Part shown: positions 13,020-13,109 of the stretch, piece after piece
How positions within the stretch are numbered: position 1 is the stretch's first letter
Layout: the number at the start of each line of letters is the position of its first letter
From: an uncultured Oscillospiraceae bacterium
GTDB taxonomy: Bacteria; Bacillota; Clostridia; Oscillospirales; Ruminococcaceae
Reading direction: 5' to 3'
DNA length: 13,109 bases
NCBI GenBank assembly: GCA_910578755.1
Contig: CAJTSZ010000064.1
Coordinates: 1-13,109 of the forward strand
Translations under genes and position numbers: made by a program
Notes under the pieces: generated by a model
Databases searched by the model: none
Seen by the model: the letters and a program-made list of their open reading frames with translations, nothing else
Told to the model about the DNA's origin: nothing

Positions 13020-13109
13020 ATGGTATAATAACCGCAAAGCAGTTATTATATTTTAAAATGGCCGGGGCAAAATGTTCGCTTTGCTCACTGCCCCATGGCC
13101 AATTATACC
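13020..13109. repeat. Palindromic repeat unit 2 (reaches the window end)
   Basis: It starts with ATGGTATAATAAC as in unit 1 and ends in ATTATACC at the last base of the window; any further 'AT' is outside. It has a TATAATAAC/GTTATTATA hairpin (13024-13032 with 13042-13050), then an ATTTTAAAAT palindrome. A GC-rich stem follows: TGGCC+GGGGCA pairs with TGCCCC-(AT)-GGCCA, with the same 5+6 bp geometry and 2-nt bulge as unit 1. It is separated from unit 1 by about 16-20 bp. Confidence 0.8.

Noticed and set aside
12804..13028. Open frame of 74 codons over the terminal repeats
   Set aside because: It runs through the hairpin repeats, has no ribosome binding site and no recognisable protein features.
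12899..13109. CRISPR array
   Set aside because: There are only two units, of unequal length (about 105 and 90 bp), each an internal two-hairpin palindrome; there are no short identical repeats with unique spacers and no cas genes.

Overview
The window looks like a chromosomal segment from a Gram-positive anaerobic Firmicute, most likely a gut Clostridia/Oscillospiraceae-type bacterium. The grounds are AGGAGG-type ribosome binding sites, consensus sigma-A promoters, a CIRCE heat-shock operator, a BlaI-family repressor, a VanW-family protein, a K+-dependent-type membrane pyrophosphatase and moderate GC content. The species assignment is inference.

Layout, left to right. The + strand carries the 3' end of an M28-type aminopeptidase, a Sir2 NAD-dependent deacylase, a long AT-rich leader region and hppA (membrane pyrophosphatase). 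It continues with an unrecognised soluble protein of 225 aa, a two-gene unit (GH18-like lipoprotein plus VanW-family protein), a structured GC-rich intergenic stretch and a divergent CysM-like PLP enzyme. Convergent to that last gene, on the - strand, is htpG (Hsp90), with a textbook promoter and CIRCE operator. Further right on the - strand are a YcxB-like membrane protein and, upstream of it, a BlaI/MecI-family repressor. After an AT-rich gap comes an AT-rich orphan gene (173 aa, + strand). The window ends in two tandem copies of a palindromic, hairpin-forming repeat.

The most interesting connection is regulatory. The blaI-like promoter contains a near-perfect BlaI/CopY-type dyad, TGTTACCATTGTAACA (11878-11893). 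The reverse complement of that 16-mer recurs with 15/16 identity over the -10 box of the GH18-lipoprotein/vanW operon (5039-5054). A second, degenerate core copy overlaps that operon's -35 box. This suggests one orphan BlaI-type repressor, with no BlaR1 sensor next to it and a substituted cleavage site, controlling both itself and a cell-envelope operon about 6.8 kb away.

The second point of interest is the terminal repeat pair (12899-13109). The two units differ in sequence, but the paired positions change together, so the same two-hairpin fold, including a 2-nt bulge, is kept. The first unit is preceded by a perfect TTGACA/TATAAT promoter.

The remaining genes are ordinary housekeeping functions, with a few oddities: an insertion in the HtpG ATP-lid region, a cysteine-synthase-like protein with altered PLP-loop residues and a short C-terminus, and a 16-bp perfect palindrome in the hppA leader.
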